Origin: Duganella levis
Lineage (GTDB): Bacteria > Pseudomonadota > Gammaproteobacteria > Burkholderiales > Burkholderiaceae_D
Length of the DNA: 64,000 nucleotides
Direction of reading: 5' to 3'
NCBI RefSeq assembly: GCF_009857605.1
Contig: NZ_WWCT01000014.1
Location: 1-64,000 of the forward strand
This document shows positions 49,210-58,132 of this stretch, piece by piece. Under the pieces are notes generated by a model. The model was not told the DNA's origin. It made no database searches and worked only from the letters and a program-made list of their open reading frames with translations. Within the stretch, counting starts at the first letter, position 1. The number at the start of each line of letters is the position of its first letter. The position numbers were made by a program, and so were the translations under genes.

Positions 49210-50399
49210 AACAGATTGGTTCCGTTTGCGAGTGGTTTGACGCCGAGGTGATGGGCCAGGGTCTGGCCGATATCGGAGAAGGTTTCGGAAATGCCCAGCG
49301 ACTGCGCTTTCACATTCGGGCCGAAGAAGATCATCGGGATGTGTTCACGGGTGTGGTCGGAGCCTGGCCAGGTCGGATCGCAGCCATGGTCGGCGGTGAT
49401 CACCACCAGATCGTCCGGTTGCAGCTTGGCGATGAACTCCGGCAGGCGCGCGTCCATCTCGTGCAGCGCGTTCGAGTAGCCGTTGACGTCGCGGCGATGG
49501 CCGAAGGCCTGGTCGAAGTCGACGAAGTTCACGAAGGTCAGCGACTTGTCGCCGGCTTCGTCGGCCACTTTCAGCAGCGCGTCGAACAGCGCCATATTGT
49601 CCTTGCCCTTCACCAGGCGCGATACGCCTTGCGTCGCGAAGATGTCGCTGATCTTACCCAGCGCGATCACTTCGCCGCCGTCGTTCTTGACGTGGTCCAG
49701 CAGCGTCGGCGCCGGCGGCGCGACCGCGTAGTCGTGACGGTTGGTGGTGCGGGTGTAGTTGCCGTTCGCGCCCAGGAACGGACGGGCGATCACGCGGCCG
49801 ATGTTGTACGGCTCAACCAGTTTAAAGGCGATCTCGCACACTTCGTACAAACGCTCCAGGCCAAACGACTCTTCGTGCGCGGCGATTTGCAGCACCGAGT
49901 CGGCGGAGGTGTAGATAATCGGTTTGCCGGTGGCGACATGCTCGTCACCGTGCTTGTTGATGATGTCCGTGCCCGAAGCGTGGCAGTCGCCGAGGAAGCC
50001 GGGCACGCCGGTCAGCTCTTGCAGCTTGGCGGTCAGCTCGGCCGGGAACGACGGTACGGTTTTCGGGAAGTAGCCCCAGTCGAATTCCACCGGCACGCCG
50101 GCGATTTCCCAGTGGCCGGACTGGGTGTCCTTGCCGGTCGAACGCTCGCGCGCGGCGCCATAGGCGGCGGTGAAACCTTCGCGTTGCGTAAAGCCGGTGG
50201 CCCATTCGCCGCTGGCCAGATGGGCGGCGGCGGTCAGGCCCAGTTTTTCCATGGTCGGCAGCGACATCGGCGTGCCGCTTTTGGCGACGCTTGCCGCGAT
50301 GTGGCCGAAGGTATTGGCGCCGACGTCGTTGTACTTCGCCGCGTCGGGCGTGGCGCCCAGACCAAACGAATCGAGCAGCAGGATAAATGCGCGTTTCAT
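49206..50399 (-). CDS. deoB: Phosphopentomutase
   Basis: A 397-residue Mn-dependent enzyme that moves phosphate from the C1 to the C5 position of ribose or deoxyribose. Alkaline-phosphatase-like metal motifs are at both ends: LLDSFGLGATPDA near residue 10, and ITADHGCDPTWPGSDHTREHIP near 325, with Thr near 98 in RSTGKDTQSGHWE as the phosphoacceptor region. GGAG precedes the ATG. It lies between purine nucleoside phosphorylase and deoC. Confidence 0.95.
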   Translation of the reverse strand: MKRAFILLLDSFGLGATPDAAKYNDVGANTFGHIAASVAKSGTPMSLPTMEKLGLTAAAHLASGEWATGFTQREGFTAAYGAARERSTGKDTQSGHWEIAGVPVEFDWGYFPKTVPSFPAELTAKLQELTGVPGFLGDCHASGTDIINKHGDEHVATGKPIIYTSADSVLQIAAHEESFGLERLYEVCEIAFKLVEPYNIGRVIARPFLGANGNYTRTTNRHDYAVAPPAPTLLDHVKNDGGEVIALGKISDIFATQGVSRLVKGKDNMALFDALLKVADEAGDKSLTFVNFVDFDQAFGHRRDVNGYSNALHEMDARLPEFIAKLQPDDLVVITADHGCDPTWPGSDHTREHIPMIFFGPNVKAQSLGISETFSDIGQTLAHHLGVKPLANGTNLL

Positions 50400-50420
50400 A
50401 ATGAACTCCTAAAAGCAAAA

Positions 50421-50442
50421 AGGGGCGGACTGCGCCGCCCCT
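50421..50442 (-). terminator. Intrinsic terminator or attenuator between PNP and deoB
   Basis: AGGGGCGG (50421-50428) and CCGCCCCT (50435-50442) form a GC-rich 8-bp stem with a 6-nt loop. Read on the minus strand it is followed by TTTTGCTTTT. It lies just past the purine nucleoside phosphorylase stop and 22 bp before the deoB start, so it could separate the first gene from the rest of the unit. Confidence 0.7.
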
Positions 50443-50451
50443 GTCGGATTC

Positions 50452-51291
50452 TTAAGCTTGCGGCGTTTTCGCTACATTGCCCAGGAAGCCCAGGATCACT
50501 TCAATCAGCGACGTCGCTGCGATCGCTGCGTATTTCAAGGTCTGGTCATGCGACAGCGGGAACGGCGACAAGCCTTCGGCCAGGTTGGTGATGGCCGATA
50601 CGCCCACCACCTTCAGGCCGCAATGACGGGCCGACACCACTTCCGGCACCACCGACATGCCGACCACGTCCGCACCCAGCGTCTTGAACGCGCGGATTTC
50701 CGCAGGCGTTTCAAAGTTAGGACCGGCGTAAGCAATGTACACGCCTTCATGCAGCGTGACGTTTTTCTCTTTGGCCGAGGTGTGCAGCAGCGCGCGCAGA
50801 TCCGCATCGTAGGCGTTGGCCATGCTGAAGAAGCGTGGACCAAAGCGCTCATCGTTCGGGCCCATCATCGGGGTGCCCGGCAGGTAGTTGATATGGTCGG
50901 TCAGCGCGACCAGCGCGCCGGCGTCCACTTCGGTGCGCAGCGAACCGGCGGCGTTGGTCACGAACAGCATTTCGCAGCCCAGCAGCTTCATGGTGCGCAC
51001 GGCGCTGGTCATCACGCCCAGGCCGTAGCCTTCGTAGACGTGGCCGCGGCCCTTCATGCACACCACCGACACGCCCGACAGGGTGCCGATCACCAGTTCG
51101 CCGGCGTGGCCGTGCACGGTGGAGATCGGGAAGCCCGGCAGTTCGTCGTAGCCGATGGTGACCGCGTCGGTCATCTGTTCCGCCAGCACACCGAGGCCGG
51201 AACCGAGAATCATCGCAACGCGCGGCTTGAAGCCTTCTGGAAGACGGGCGCGAATAATGTCGGCTGCCTGGAATGGAGAGTTATTAGACAT
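50452..51291 (-). CDS. Purine nucleoside phosphorylase (class I, PunA/XapA type)
   Basis: A 279-residue trimeric-type phosphorylase that splits purine nucleosides to base and ribose-1-phosphate. Motifs are AMILGSGLGVLAEQ, STVHGHAGELVIG, FVTNAAGSLRTEVD, AYAGPNFETPAEIR and VVGMSVVPEVV. The ATG at 51291 gives the usual family N-terminus, and a longer upstream frame is not needed. It is the first gene of the minus-strand nucleoside unit and divergent from the HTH-PfkB kinase. A hairpin separates it from deoB. Confidence 0.92.
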   Translation of the reverse strand: MSNNSPFQAADIIRARLPEGFKPRVAMILGSGLGVLAEQMTDAVTIGYDELPGFPISTVHGHAGELVIGTLSGVSVVCMKGRGHVYEGYGLGVMTSAVRTMKLLGCEMLFVTNAAGSLRTEVDAGALVALTDHINYLPGTPMMGPNDERFGPRFFSMANAYDADLRALLHTSAKEKNVTLHEGVYIAYAGPNFETPAEIRAFKTLGADVVGMSVVPEVVSARHCGLKVVGVSAITNLAEGLSPFPLSHDQTLKYAAIAATSLIEVILGFLGNVAKTPQA

Positions 51292-51456
51292 GGAAATCCT
51301 CGAATTTTTTGATGTGGCTGGGGAAGCTGGCACTATGCATCATCGTGCATATGTATGGCAAATACCATTTTTCTTGGCTATTTATATAAAAGTGATATAA
51401 ATCGCGGGTATTATAAACCAAGCGAAACTTAGCCGTGGAGCGCGGTTGACTCGCTT

Positions 51457-51489
51457 AAGACATATGTTTACCATTGAAGACAAATGTTT
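51457..51489. promoter_or_regulatory. Direct repeat AAGACA(T/A)ATGTTT upstream of the pseudouridine genes
   Basis: Two 13-bp copies differing at one base start at 51457 and 51477, a 20-bp pitch near two helical turns. They lie in the gap between the PNP gene and the HTH-PfkB gene, about 15 bp before the GTG start at 51505. The HTH of that kinase, or another regulator, could bind here. The function is inferred from symmetry and location. Confidence 0.45.
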
Positions 51490-51504
51490 TTAAGGGCCAC
51501 TACC

Positions 51505-52635
51505 GTGACCGACACCTCCAAGAAGGAACAGCTTTACCAGCTGATCCGCGCCAACCCCTTCATCTCCCAGCAAGACCTGGCGGTGGAACTGCGCCTGTCG
51601 CGGTCCGCCGTGGCCGGCCACATCGCCGGCCTGATCCGCGAACGCCGCCTGCTGGGCCGCGCCTACGTGCTGCCGGACAAGCGTCCGGTGATGTGCGTCG
51701 GCGCCGCCAACCTGGACCGCAAACTGCGCACCATCGAGGCGATGCAGCTGGGCACCTCCAATCCCGCCACCGCCGAGGAAGTCTACGGCGGCGTGGCGCG
51801 CAACATTGCCGAAAACCTGGCCCGTCTGAACCTGCCGGTGGCGCTGCTGACCGCCGTCGGCGACGACAGCGCCGGCCGCAACCTGCAAGACCACGCGGAC
51901 GCGGCCGGCATCGACACCCGTGGCAGCCTCAAGCTGCAAGACGCCGCCACCGGCACCTATACCGCCATCCTCGATGACAAGGGCGAGCTGGTGCTGGCCC
52001 TGGCCGACATGGCCCTGTACGACCGCATCACGCCGGCCTTCCTGGTCAGCCGCCTGCCCCAACGCTCAGCCGCCGCCATGACCGTGGCCGATCTGAACCT
52101 GCCTGCCGACAGCATCACAGCGCTCCTGGAAAGTGCGCGCACCGACAACGTGCCCCTGGTGATTGTTGCCGTCTCGCAGCCGAAGATGGCCCGGCTGCCG
52201 GCGGACCTGGGCGGCCTGCGGCTGCTGATCCTGAATCGCGGCGAACTGGAAACCCGCGTCGCCCGCGCCCTGCCGACCGAAGCGGACGTGCGCGCGGCCT
52301 GCAACGAGGTTTGCGCACAAGGCGCCAGGGACGTCATCGTCACCTGCGGCAGCCAGGGCGTGTACCACACGCGCGGCAATGAGTTGGTGTGGCTGGCCGC
52401 GCACCAGGTGGAGGTGGTGGACGTCACCGGCGCCGGCGATGCGTTTTCGGCCGCCGTCTGCTGGTCTCTCTATCAAGGCAGCGACGATCTGACGCTGGCC
52501 TGCCGCCGCGGCCTGAAAGTCGCCGCCATGACGCTGGAAAGCCCGGAGACCGTATCGCCGGTGCTGGCCGCCGACGTCCTCGACGAAATACACGATTTTG
52601 ACCTTAGCGCTCCGCTGTTCCCAAGTAAAGGATAA
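51505..52635 (+). CDS. HTH-containing PfkB-family kinase, probable pseudouridine kinase
   Basis: A protein of about 376 residues. Residues 10-60 form a winged HTH ([40 protein letters not shown]). Then a PfkB/ribokinase domain follows (about 65-370), with [16 protein letters not shown] and the anion-hole motif [15 protein letters not shown] near 310. E. coli YeiI/PsuK-like kinases share this layout, and psuG is the next gene (4 bp away), so it would phosphorylate pseudouridine. GTG at 51505 follows AAGGG. An ATG at 51484 is an alternative. The direct repeat at 51457-51489 lies just upstream. Confidence 0.88.
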   Translation: MTDTSKKEQLYQLIRANPFISQQDLAVELRLSRSAVAGHIAGLIRERRLLGRAYVLPDKRPVMCVGAANLDRKLRTIEAMQLGTSNPATAEEVYGGVARNIAENLARLNLPVALLTAVGDDSAGRNLQDHADAAGIDTRGSLKLQDAATGTYTAILDDKGELVLALADMALYDRITPAFLVSRLPQRSAAAMTVADLNLPADSITALLESARTDNVPLVIVAVSQPKMARLPADLGGLRLLILNRGELETRVARALPTEADVRAACNEVCAQGARDVIVTCGSQGVYHTRGNELVWLAAHQVEVVDVTGAGDAFSAAVCWSLYQGSDDLTLACRRGLKVAAMTLESPETVSPVLAADVLDEIHDFDLSAPLFPSKG

Positions 52636-52639
52636 GACC

Positions 52640-53554
52640 ATGCACCAATACCTGTTGTTCTCGCCGGAAGTGGCTGCCGCCCGCGCCGCCGGCAAACCGA
52701 TCGTCGCGCTGGAATCGACCATCATCTCGCACGGCATGCCGTATCCGCAAAACGTGCAGATGGCGCGTGAAGTGGAACAGATCATCCGCGACGGCGGCGC
52801 CGTGCCGGCCACCATCGCCATCATCGGCGGCAAAATCTGTGTCGGCTTGTCGGACGAGCAGCTGGAGTTGCTGGGCACCGCCGGCGATGCGATTAAAGTG
52901 AGCCGCCGCGACCTGCCCTACGTGCTGTCGCAATCCAAACTCGGCGCGACCACCGTGGCCGCCACCATGATCTGCGCCGAACTGGCCGGCATCCAGGTAT
53001 TCGTCACCGGCGGCATCGGCGGCGTGCACCGTGGCGCCGAAACCAGCTTTGATATTTCGGCCGACTTGCAGGAACTGGCGCAGACGTCGGTGGCGGTAGT
53101 ATGCGCCGGCGTCAAATCCATCCTCGACATCGGCCTGACGCTGGAATACCTGGAAACCCACGGCGTGCCGGTGGTCAGTGTCGGCCAGCGCGGCTTCCCG
53201 GCTTTCTTCACCCGCGAAAGCGGCTTCAATGCCGACTTCCAGCTGGATACGCCGGACCAGCAGGCGGCCTTCATCGCCACCAAGTGGGCGCTGGGCCTGA
53301 AAGGCGGCGTCGTCGTCAGCAATCCGGTGCCGGCCGCCGAGGCGATGCCGAAGGAAGAAATCGACCGCATCACCGAACAGGCCTTGCAAGAGGCGGATCA
53401 GCAAGGCGTCACCGGCAAGAACGTTACGCCGTTCCTGCTGGCGCGCATCAAGGCGCTGACCGAAGGCCGCAGCCTGGTGACCAACATCGCACTGGTGAAG
53501 AACAACGCCCGTTGCGGCGCCGCGCTGGCGGTGGCCATGCAGTCCCCACACTAA
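52640..53554 (+). CDS. psuG: Pseudouridine-5'-phosphate glycosidase
   Basis: A 304-residue trimeric enzyme that splits the C-glycosidic bond of pseudouridine-5'-phosphate to uracil and ribose-5-phosphate. Conserved segments include the [18 protein letters not shown] region near residue 19, [40 protein letters not shown], and the NIALVKNNA end. The ATG at 52640 has AAAGGA upstream. Its product uracil would enter the pyrimidine operon at 24735-35560. It is 18 bp from a LysR gene downstream. Confidence 0.95.
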   Translation: MHQYLLFSPEVAAARAAGKPIVALESTIISHGMPYPQNVQMAREVEQIIRDGGAVPATIAIIGGKICVGLSDEQLELLGTAGDAIKVSRRDLPYVLSQSKLGATTVAATMICAELAGIQVFVTGGIGGVHRGAETSFDISADLQELAQTSVAVVCAGVKSILDIGLTLEYLETHGVPVVSVGQRGFPAFFTRESGFNADFQLDTPDQQAAFIATKWALGLKGGVVVSNPVPAAEAMPKEEIDRITEQALQEADQQGVTGKNVTPFLLARIKALTEGRSLVTNIALVKNNARCGAALAVAMQSPH

Positions 53555-53572
53555 CCGACATCAGGCGCCGCC

Positions 53573-54481
53573 ATGTCCATCGATCTGAAACAACTCAAGT
53601 ATTTTCTCGCCGTCGCTGAAGAAAAGAGTTTCAGCCGCGCCGCTGAGCGCCTGCACATCTCGCAGCCGCCATTGAGCCAGCAGATCATGAAGCTGGAGAG
53701 TGAACTGGGCGTCAAACTGTTCGCCCGCACCACCCGCACCTTTGAATTGACGGTGGCCGGCAAGGCGCTGATGAACGAAGCGGCCGAGCTGCTGGCCAAG
53801 ATGCGCATGACCATCGACACCATCCGCCAGATCGACCGCGGTGAAGTGGGCCGGCTGCGGGTGGGCATCGTCGGTTCAGCGATGTGGGGGCCGATTCCCA
53901 GCCTGCTGGAAGAATTCCAGACCAAGTTCCCGCGCGTGACGTGGACCCTGCACGAGCTGGGGCCAACGCTGCAATACGACGCGCTGCGCGCCAAGCAGAT
54001 CGACGTCGGCTTCTGGCGCGAGCCCAAACTGGATGAAGATGGACTCAAGAGCGACAACCTGCGTCAGGAACTGTGCTTCCGCGAAGACGTGTGCGTGGCG
54101 CTCAACGAGCATCACCCGCTGGCCAAGCAGGATGCGATCGAACTGATGGACATCGCCGACCAGCCGATGCTGACGCTGGCGCTCGACAAGTCGGCCTTCC
54201 CGCGCTACCTGATGCAATGCTGTGTGAAGGCCGGCTTCCAGCCGACGATCTTCCAGGAAGCGTCCGAACCGCAAACGCTGCTGGCCATGGTCGGCGCGGG
54301 ACTGGGCGTGGCGCTGATGCCGGAGACCACCAGCCGTATTGGCTGGCCGGGCGTGGTGTTTGTGCCGATCCGCAGCAATCCGCCATCGGCCAATCTGTAC
54401 ATCACCTACACCACCACCGATGATGCGCCGGTGGTAAGGGCCTTCCTGAACATCCTCAATCCGCCGTCACGGGAGAACTGA
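53573..54481 (+). CDS. LysR-family transcriptional regulator
   Basis: A 302-residue regulator with the HTH at about residues 3-62 (LKQLKYFLAVAEEKSFSRAAERLHIS, PPLSQQIMKLESELGVKLFART) and an effector domain starting near 90 with GRLRVGIVGSAM. It follows psuG with 18 bp and may be co-transcribed with it, so a role in controlling nucleoside genes is possible. Its closest type is the BenM/CatM-like LysR group, which responds to small aromatic or organic acids. The inducer is unknown. Confidence 0.88.
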   Translation: MSIDLKQLKYFLAVAEEKSFSRAAERLHISQPPLSQQIMKLESELGVKLFARTTRTFELTVAGKALMNEAAELLAKMRMTIDTIRQIDRGEVGRLRVGIVGSAMWGPIPSLLEEFQTKFPRVTWTLHELGPTLQYDALRAKQIDVGFWREPKLDEDGLKSDNLRQELCFREDVCVALNEHHPLAKQDAIELMDIADQPMLTLALDKSAFPRYLMQCCVKAGFQPTIFQEASEPQTLLAMVGAGLGVALMPETTSRIGWPGVVFVPIRSNPPSANLYITYTTTDDAPVVRAFLNILNPPSREN

Positions 54482-54483
54482 CC

Positions 54484-54851
54484 ATGACCGTCCTGTCCAC
54501 CGCCCGGCTGGAATTACAGCCCTTCGACGACCAGCACTACGATGGTCTGCGAGCGCTCAACAGCGACCCGCAAGTCATGCGCTACATCACCGGCAGACCG
54601 GAGACGCCAGAGGAAACCACGGCCTTCATCGCCAGGGGCAAAGCCGCGTGGGCCGCGCTGGGTTATTCGTGGTGGGCGTTCATCGAGCGCGATTCCGGGC
54701 GGCTGATTGGCGCCGGGTGCATCCAGCATATCGAACGCAATCCTGACAATCCGCCGGAAGCCGCCTGGGCATGACCTATCGCGGCGTCGAGCGGTGGTAC
54801 AACACCGATACCACGGTGTACGCCGTGACTGCCTATGACTGGCACTCATAG
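54484..54851 (+). pseudogene. GNAT acetyltransferase remnant with an internal deletion
   Basis: The first frame (54484-54774, 96 residues) is the N-terminal half of a GNAT protein: TARLELQPFDDQHYDGLRAL, YSWWAFIERDSGRLIGAGC, GCIQHIERNPDNP. It then ends in TGA. In the next frame, the bases from 54771 encode the C-terminal end of the same family: MTYRGVERWYNTDTTVYAVTAYDW, to TAG at 54851. The expected middle, with the acetyl-CoA-binding loop, is missing (about 60 residues). The gene is therefore broken by an internal deletion that also shifted the frame. Confidence 0.8.
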
Positions 54852-54925
54852 GATAACAACACGCCTTCTTCGCGCGGATTGATCTCCATACACTGGTCTC
54901 ACTTAACCAACTTTGGAGAATCAAC

Positions 54926-55687
54926 ATGAACACCATGACCCGCATCGCCGCAGCCCTCGCCCTGACTTCCGCAACCATCGCCGCACCGGCCGCCATGGCG
55001 GCGCCGGTCAAGAACATCGTCCTGGTCCACGGCTTCTTCGCAGATGGTTCCGGCTGGCAGGGTGTGGCCGACATCCTGACCCGTGACGGTTTCAACGTCG
55101 CCGTGGTGCAGCAACCGGAAACCTCGCTGGCCGAAGACGTGAAAGCCACCAACAGCATCGTCAACTCGCTGGATGGCGACAGCATCCTGGTCGGCCATAG
55201 CTATGGCGGTGTGGTCATTACTGAAGCCGGCAATAACGCCAAGGTCAAAGGCCTGGTCTACGTCGCCGCATTCGCGCCGGACGCCGGCGAAAGCCTGCTG
55301 ACGCTGGTCAAAAAAACGCCGCCGGCAAGCGAAGGCGTGAAAGCCACGGCCGACGGCCAGCTGTACTTCGACCACGCCCTGTTCCACGCCGACTTTGCCG
55401 CCGACCTGCCGGCTGCGCAAGCCAACTTCATGGCCCGCGCACAAGTCCTGCCGGCAGTCCAAACCGCCGCCGCGCCGGTCACCCAGGCCGCCTGGAAAAC
55501 CAAACCAAGCTGGGCCATCGTATCGACCGCTGACCGCACGGTGAATCCAGACCTGGAACGCTTCATGGCCAAACGCGCCGGCAGCAAAATCACCGAAATC
55601 AACGGCAGCCACGCAACCTTCATCGTCCACCCAGCCGAAGTGGCCAAAGTGATCGAGCAAGCCGCAGGCTTTACTGGCAACAACTAA
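54926..55687 (+). CDS. Secreted alpha/beta hydrolase
   Basis: A 253-residue protein with a signal peptide (about residues 1-27, ending AAPAAMA). The alpha/beta-hydrolase fold is marked by NIVLVHGFFADGSGW (oxyanion loop), the nucleophile elbow GHSYGG (Ser near 92), the acid region in STADRTVNPDLERFM and the final His in GSHATFIVHPAEV. It is probably an esterase or lipase-like enzyme acting in the periplasm or outside the cell. The GGAG site precedes the ATG. A hairpin follows the stop. Confidence 0.9.
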   Translation: MNTMTRIAAALALTSATIAAPAAMAAPVKNIVLVHGFFADGSGWQGVADILTRDGFNVAVVQQPETSLAEDVKATNSIVNSLDGDSILVGHSYGGVVITEAGNNAKVKGLVYVAAFAPDAGESLLTLVKKTPPASEGVKATADGQLYFDHALFHADFAADLPAAQANFMARAQVLPAVQTAAAPVTQAAWKTKPSWAIVSTADRTVNPDLERFMAKRAGSKITEINGSHATFIVHPAEVAKVIEQAAGFTGNN

Positions 55688-55699
55688 ACTCGCGAGAAA

Positions 55700-55728
55700 C
55701 CTGCTGCGCAAACGGTACGCGCAGCAGG
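55700..55728 (+). terminator. Hairpin after the alpha/beta hydrolase
   Basis: CCTGCTGCGC and GCGCAGCAGG form a perfect 10-bp stem with a 9-nt loop just 12 bp past the hydrolase stop. No U-tract follows, so it is at best a weak intrinsic terminator, or it protects the mRNA end. Confidence 0.5.
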
Positions 55729-55784
55729 CATATGGTGTGTAGTCATGGTATTGTATTCGCCATAAGCGCATCAATTTTAGTGAG

Positions 55785-55796
55785 GCTCATATGAGC
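55785..55796. promoter_or_regulatory. 12-bp palindrome over the antitoxin start codon
   Basis: GCTCATATGAGC is a perfect palindrome covering the start of the antitoxin gene, with the ATG inside. Toxin-antitoxin operons are usually autoregulated at such sites near the first gene. Binding by VapB is plausible but not shown. The site could also be a coincidence of start context. Confidence 0.35.
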
Positions 55797-56012
55797 ATGC
55801 CTGCCAAAATCCCGAAGCGAAAGTTGCGAAAAATCGCAGCTCAAACCATTGCTGACAGCCCAAACGCAGCACTTGCCCCGCACGTCCCAAACAATGCTGA
55901 TCAAGAAAAGCGCATGCAGGCGCTCGACTTGGTCTTCGGCATGTGGAAAGATCGTGATGACGTGCCAAAAGACGGCCTTGCCTTTCAGCAGGAGATGCGC
56001 AAGGAATGGTAA
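55791..56012 (+). CDS. Antitoxin-like protein of a VapBC-type pair
   Basis: A 73-residue protein rich in Lys and charged residues (KIPKRKLRKIAAQTIADS, DQEKRMQALDLVFGMWKDRDD). It has no clear family signature but occupies the antitoxin position, immediately before and overlapping (7 nt) a PIN-domain toxin. The C-terminal half probably wraps the toxin active site, as VapB proteins do. A GAGG site precedes the ATG. The base composition is lower in GC than the neighbours. Confidence 0.75.
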   Translation: MSMPAKIPKRKLRKIAAQTIADSPNAALAPHVPNNADQEKRMQALDLVFGMWKDRDDVPKDGLAFQQEMRKEW

Positions 56013-56467
56013 CCAAGGTACTTGTTGACACGAATATTCTCATCGACTTGATGAATGGCGTGCCAGAGGCCAAAGTGGAACTCGGATATTTTTCCGACTT
56101 CGCTATCAGTTCGCTTACCTGGATGGAGGTCATGGTCGGGTGCAAGACCCAGGCCGACACCTTAAAGTTCGAAACATTCTTGAAAATGCTGAACGTCCAG
56201 GTTGTGCACCCCGACGACGCCATCATGGCGACAGCAGTAACTATTCGCTCAGCCGGCCTCGCTAGAACGCCCAAGCGCAAGATCAAGGCACCCGACGCAA
56301 TTATTGGCGCTACAGCCAAAGTACTTGGCCGCATGATCATCACTCGCAACCCGGCAGACTTCGAACCAAGCCAGCTACGCGCCCCATACAAGCTGAAGTA
56401 TCAGAAAGACGACAAGGGCAACATCACAGGCTGGATAGCCTCCGATGTTGCAGACCCGCCCGAATGA
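56006..56467 (+). CDS. PIN-domain toxin (VapC-like)
   Basis: A 153-residue protein with a PIN fold. The acidic residues VLVDTNILIDLMN (Asp near position 8), EVMVGCKTQ (Glu near 43), DAIIGATAKVLG (Asp near 95) and TRNPADFE (Asp near 117) make the Mg-dependent RNase site. VapC toxins cleave RNAs, often initiator tRNA or rRNA. The gene begins inside the end of the antitoxin frame, a typical toxin-antitoxin layout. Lower GC and an isolated position between unrelated genes suggest horizontal acquisition. Confidence 0.88.
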   Translation: MVTKVLVDTNILIDLMNGVPEAKVELGYFSDFAISSLTWMEVMVGCKTQADTLKFETFLKMLNVQVVHPDDAIMATAVTIRSAGLARTPKRKIKAPDAIIGATAKVLGRMIITRNPADFEPSQLRAPYKLKYQKDDKGNITGWIASDVADPPE

Positions 56468-56483
56468 GCGCTTATCACAAGCC

Positions 56484-57134
56484 TTAGTGCGTCAAGCCGC
56501 CCGCCTCGCGCACATCTACTGTGTGGGCGAGCGTGGTGCGGACGGCGATGCGCAGGCCTTCCACGACATCTTCCAGTTTCATGCTGGCGGTGCCGGGATG
56601 GCGGGCCGCCTGCTGCGGCAGATACGGAATGTGAATGAAACCGGCGCGCATGGTGGTGCCCCACTCGTGCGCCTGGTGCATCAGCCCATAGAACACGTGG
56701 TTGCACACAAAGGTGCCGGCCGATTGCGATACCGATGCCGGCAGGCCCGCTTCGCGCAGTTCGTGCACGATGGCCTTGATCGGCAAGGTGGAGAAGTAAG
56801 CCGCCGGACCGCCATTGACAATCGGCTGGTCGATCAGCTGCCGCTGCTGGTTGTCCGCATATGGCGCATCATCGATATTGATGGCAATGCGCTCCACCGA
56901 GATATCCACCCGCCCGCCGGCCTGCCCCACCGAGATCACGATACTCGGCTGCAGTTCTTCCACCGCCTGGTGCACCGTCTTCAGCGCGCGACCAAAGACG
57001 CATGGCAGTTGCCGCGCATGGACCACAAACTCGCCCTCGTGCCAGCCATCCAGCTGCCGCACGGCTTCCCACGACGGGTTAATGGTCTCCTTGTTAAATG
57101 GCTCGAAGCCAGTTAACAATATTATCTTTTTCAT
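56484..57134 (-). CDS. pcp: Pyroglutamyl-peptidase I
   Basis: A 216-residue cysteine peptidase (family C15) that removes N-terminal pyroglutamate from peptides. It starts MKKIILLTGFEPFN. Catalytic residues are in ERIAINIDDA (Glu near 80), SAGTFVCNHVFYGLMH (Cys near 143) and GFIHIPYLPQQ (His near 167). It is downstream of the DUF979/DUF969 genes (41-bp gap) in one unit, which supports a link between pyroglutamate release and uptake of 5-oxoproline. Confidence 0.95.
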   Translation of the reverse strand: MKKIILLTGFEPFNKETINPSWEAVRQLDGWHEGEFVVHARQLPCVFGRALKTVHQAVEELQPSIVISVGQAGGRVDISVERIAINIDDAPYADNQQRQLIDQPIVNGGPAAYFSTLPIKAIVHELREAGLPASVSQSAGTFVCNHVFYGLMHQAHEWGTTMRAGFIHIPYLPQQAARHPGTASMKLEDVVEGLRIAVRTTLAHTVDVREAGGLTH

Positions 57135-57175
57135 CTTGACTACTCCGGGATTCTGCTATCTAACCCGGAAGACTC

Positions 57176-58132
57176 TCACAGATTCATGAAAAAATAAAGC
57201 AGTGCTACATTCACTAACAATAGTGGCAACGCCGTCGGCACCTGCATTTTGACCACGGCGTTTTTATCCGGTAGCTCCAGCAGCGCAGCGGGAACGATGT
57301 TGAAGTTGGCCGCCATCGGCGTCATCAAGGTGCCGCAGTAGGCGCTGAACATGCCGATCGCCGCCATCACCGCCGGATTGGCGTGATACACGCCGACCAG
57401 CACCGGAATCCCCACGCCGCCCGCAATCACCGGAAACGCTGCAAAGCCATTGCCCATGATGATGGTGAACAGCGCCATGCCGATGCAGTACACCGCCACC
57501 GCCACCAGCCGCACGTCCATATTGATATACGACGTGACCACATGCGCCACCGCCTTGCCCATGCCGGCGTCGGTGAACAGCAGGCCAAGCACCGCCAGCA
57601 TATGCGGCAGCACCACCGCCCATCCCAGGTGATCGATCAGCCGGCGCGATTCGCGCATCGCCTGCAATGGCGTGGAGCGCGTCAGCCAGCAGGCCGTGGC
57701 CACCGCGAACAGCGAGCCGCAACCGAGGCTGACCAGCGTGATGTTCTTCGGATCGAGCAGGAACAGGCCGTCCCATTTCACGTCCTTGAACAGCGTCGAG
57801 CCGATCACGGTGGTGAGGGGAATCAGCAGCGCCGGTATCAGCAGCTTGTGGCCGAGACGCTGCGCGCTGCCGCGCCGCTCGTCCGCCGTGCGTTCGCCGT
57901 AGCGGCCCAGCGTGACGCCGCCGAAACCGGCGATCAGCGCCATCGCCACCATCATCAGTCCCGCCGCCACCGGCGGCAGCTGTTCGCCGGCCAGGTAGAT
58001 CACCGCGTACAAGGCCCAGAACAAGGCGCTGCTGTAACGCCGCGGATTATGCCGGTCGCGCAGCGCCATCCAGGCCACCATCAGCAGCATCGCACCCAGC
58101 ACATAGTAGAAGTATTCGACCTTGAGTATCAT
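57176..58132 (-). CDS. DUF979 membrane protein, putative 5-oxoproline transporter subunit
   Basis: A 318-residue integral membrane protein with about nine helices: FYYVLGAMLLMVAWMAL, SALFWALYAVIYLAG, VGIPVLVGVY and similar. The DUF979 family is found beside DUF969 and pcp in many bacteria and has been annotated as a subunit of a 5-oxoproline transporter. The ATG at 58132 overlaps the DUF969 stop (ATGA). The longer frame beginning at 58795 is a shadow of DUF969. Function is inferred from the neighbourhood. Confidence 0.88.
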   Translation of the reverse strand: MILKVEYFYYVLGAMLLMVAWMALRDRHNPRRYSSALFWALYAVIYLAGEQLPPVAAGLMMVAMALIAGFGGVTLGRYGERTADERRGSAQRLGHKLLIPALLIPLTTVIGSTLFKDVKWDGLFLLDPKNITLVSLGCGSLFAVATACWLTRSTPLQAMRESRRLIDHLGWAVVLPHMLAVLGLLFTDAGMGKAVAHVVTSYINMDVRLVAVAVYCIGMALFTIIMGNGFAAFPVIAGGVGIPVLVGVYHANPAVMAAIGMFSAYCGTLMTPMAANFNIVPAALLELPDKNAVVKMQVPTALPLLLVNVALLYFFMNL

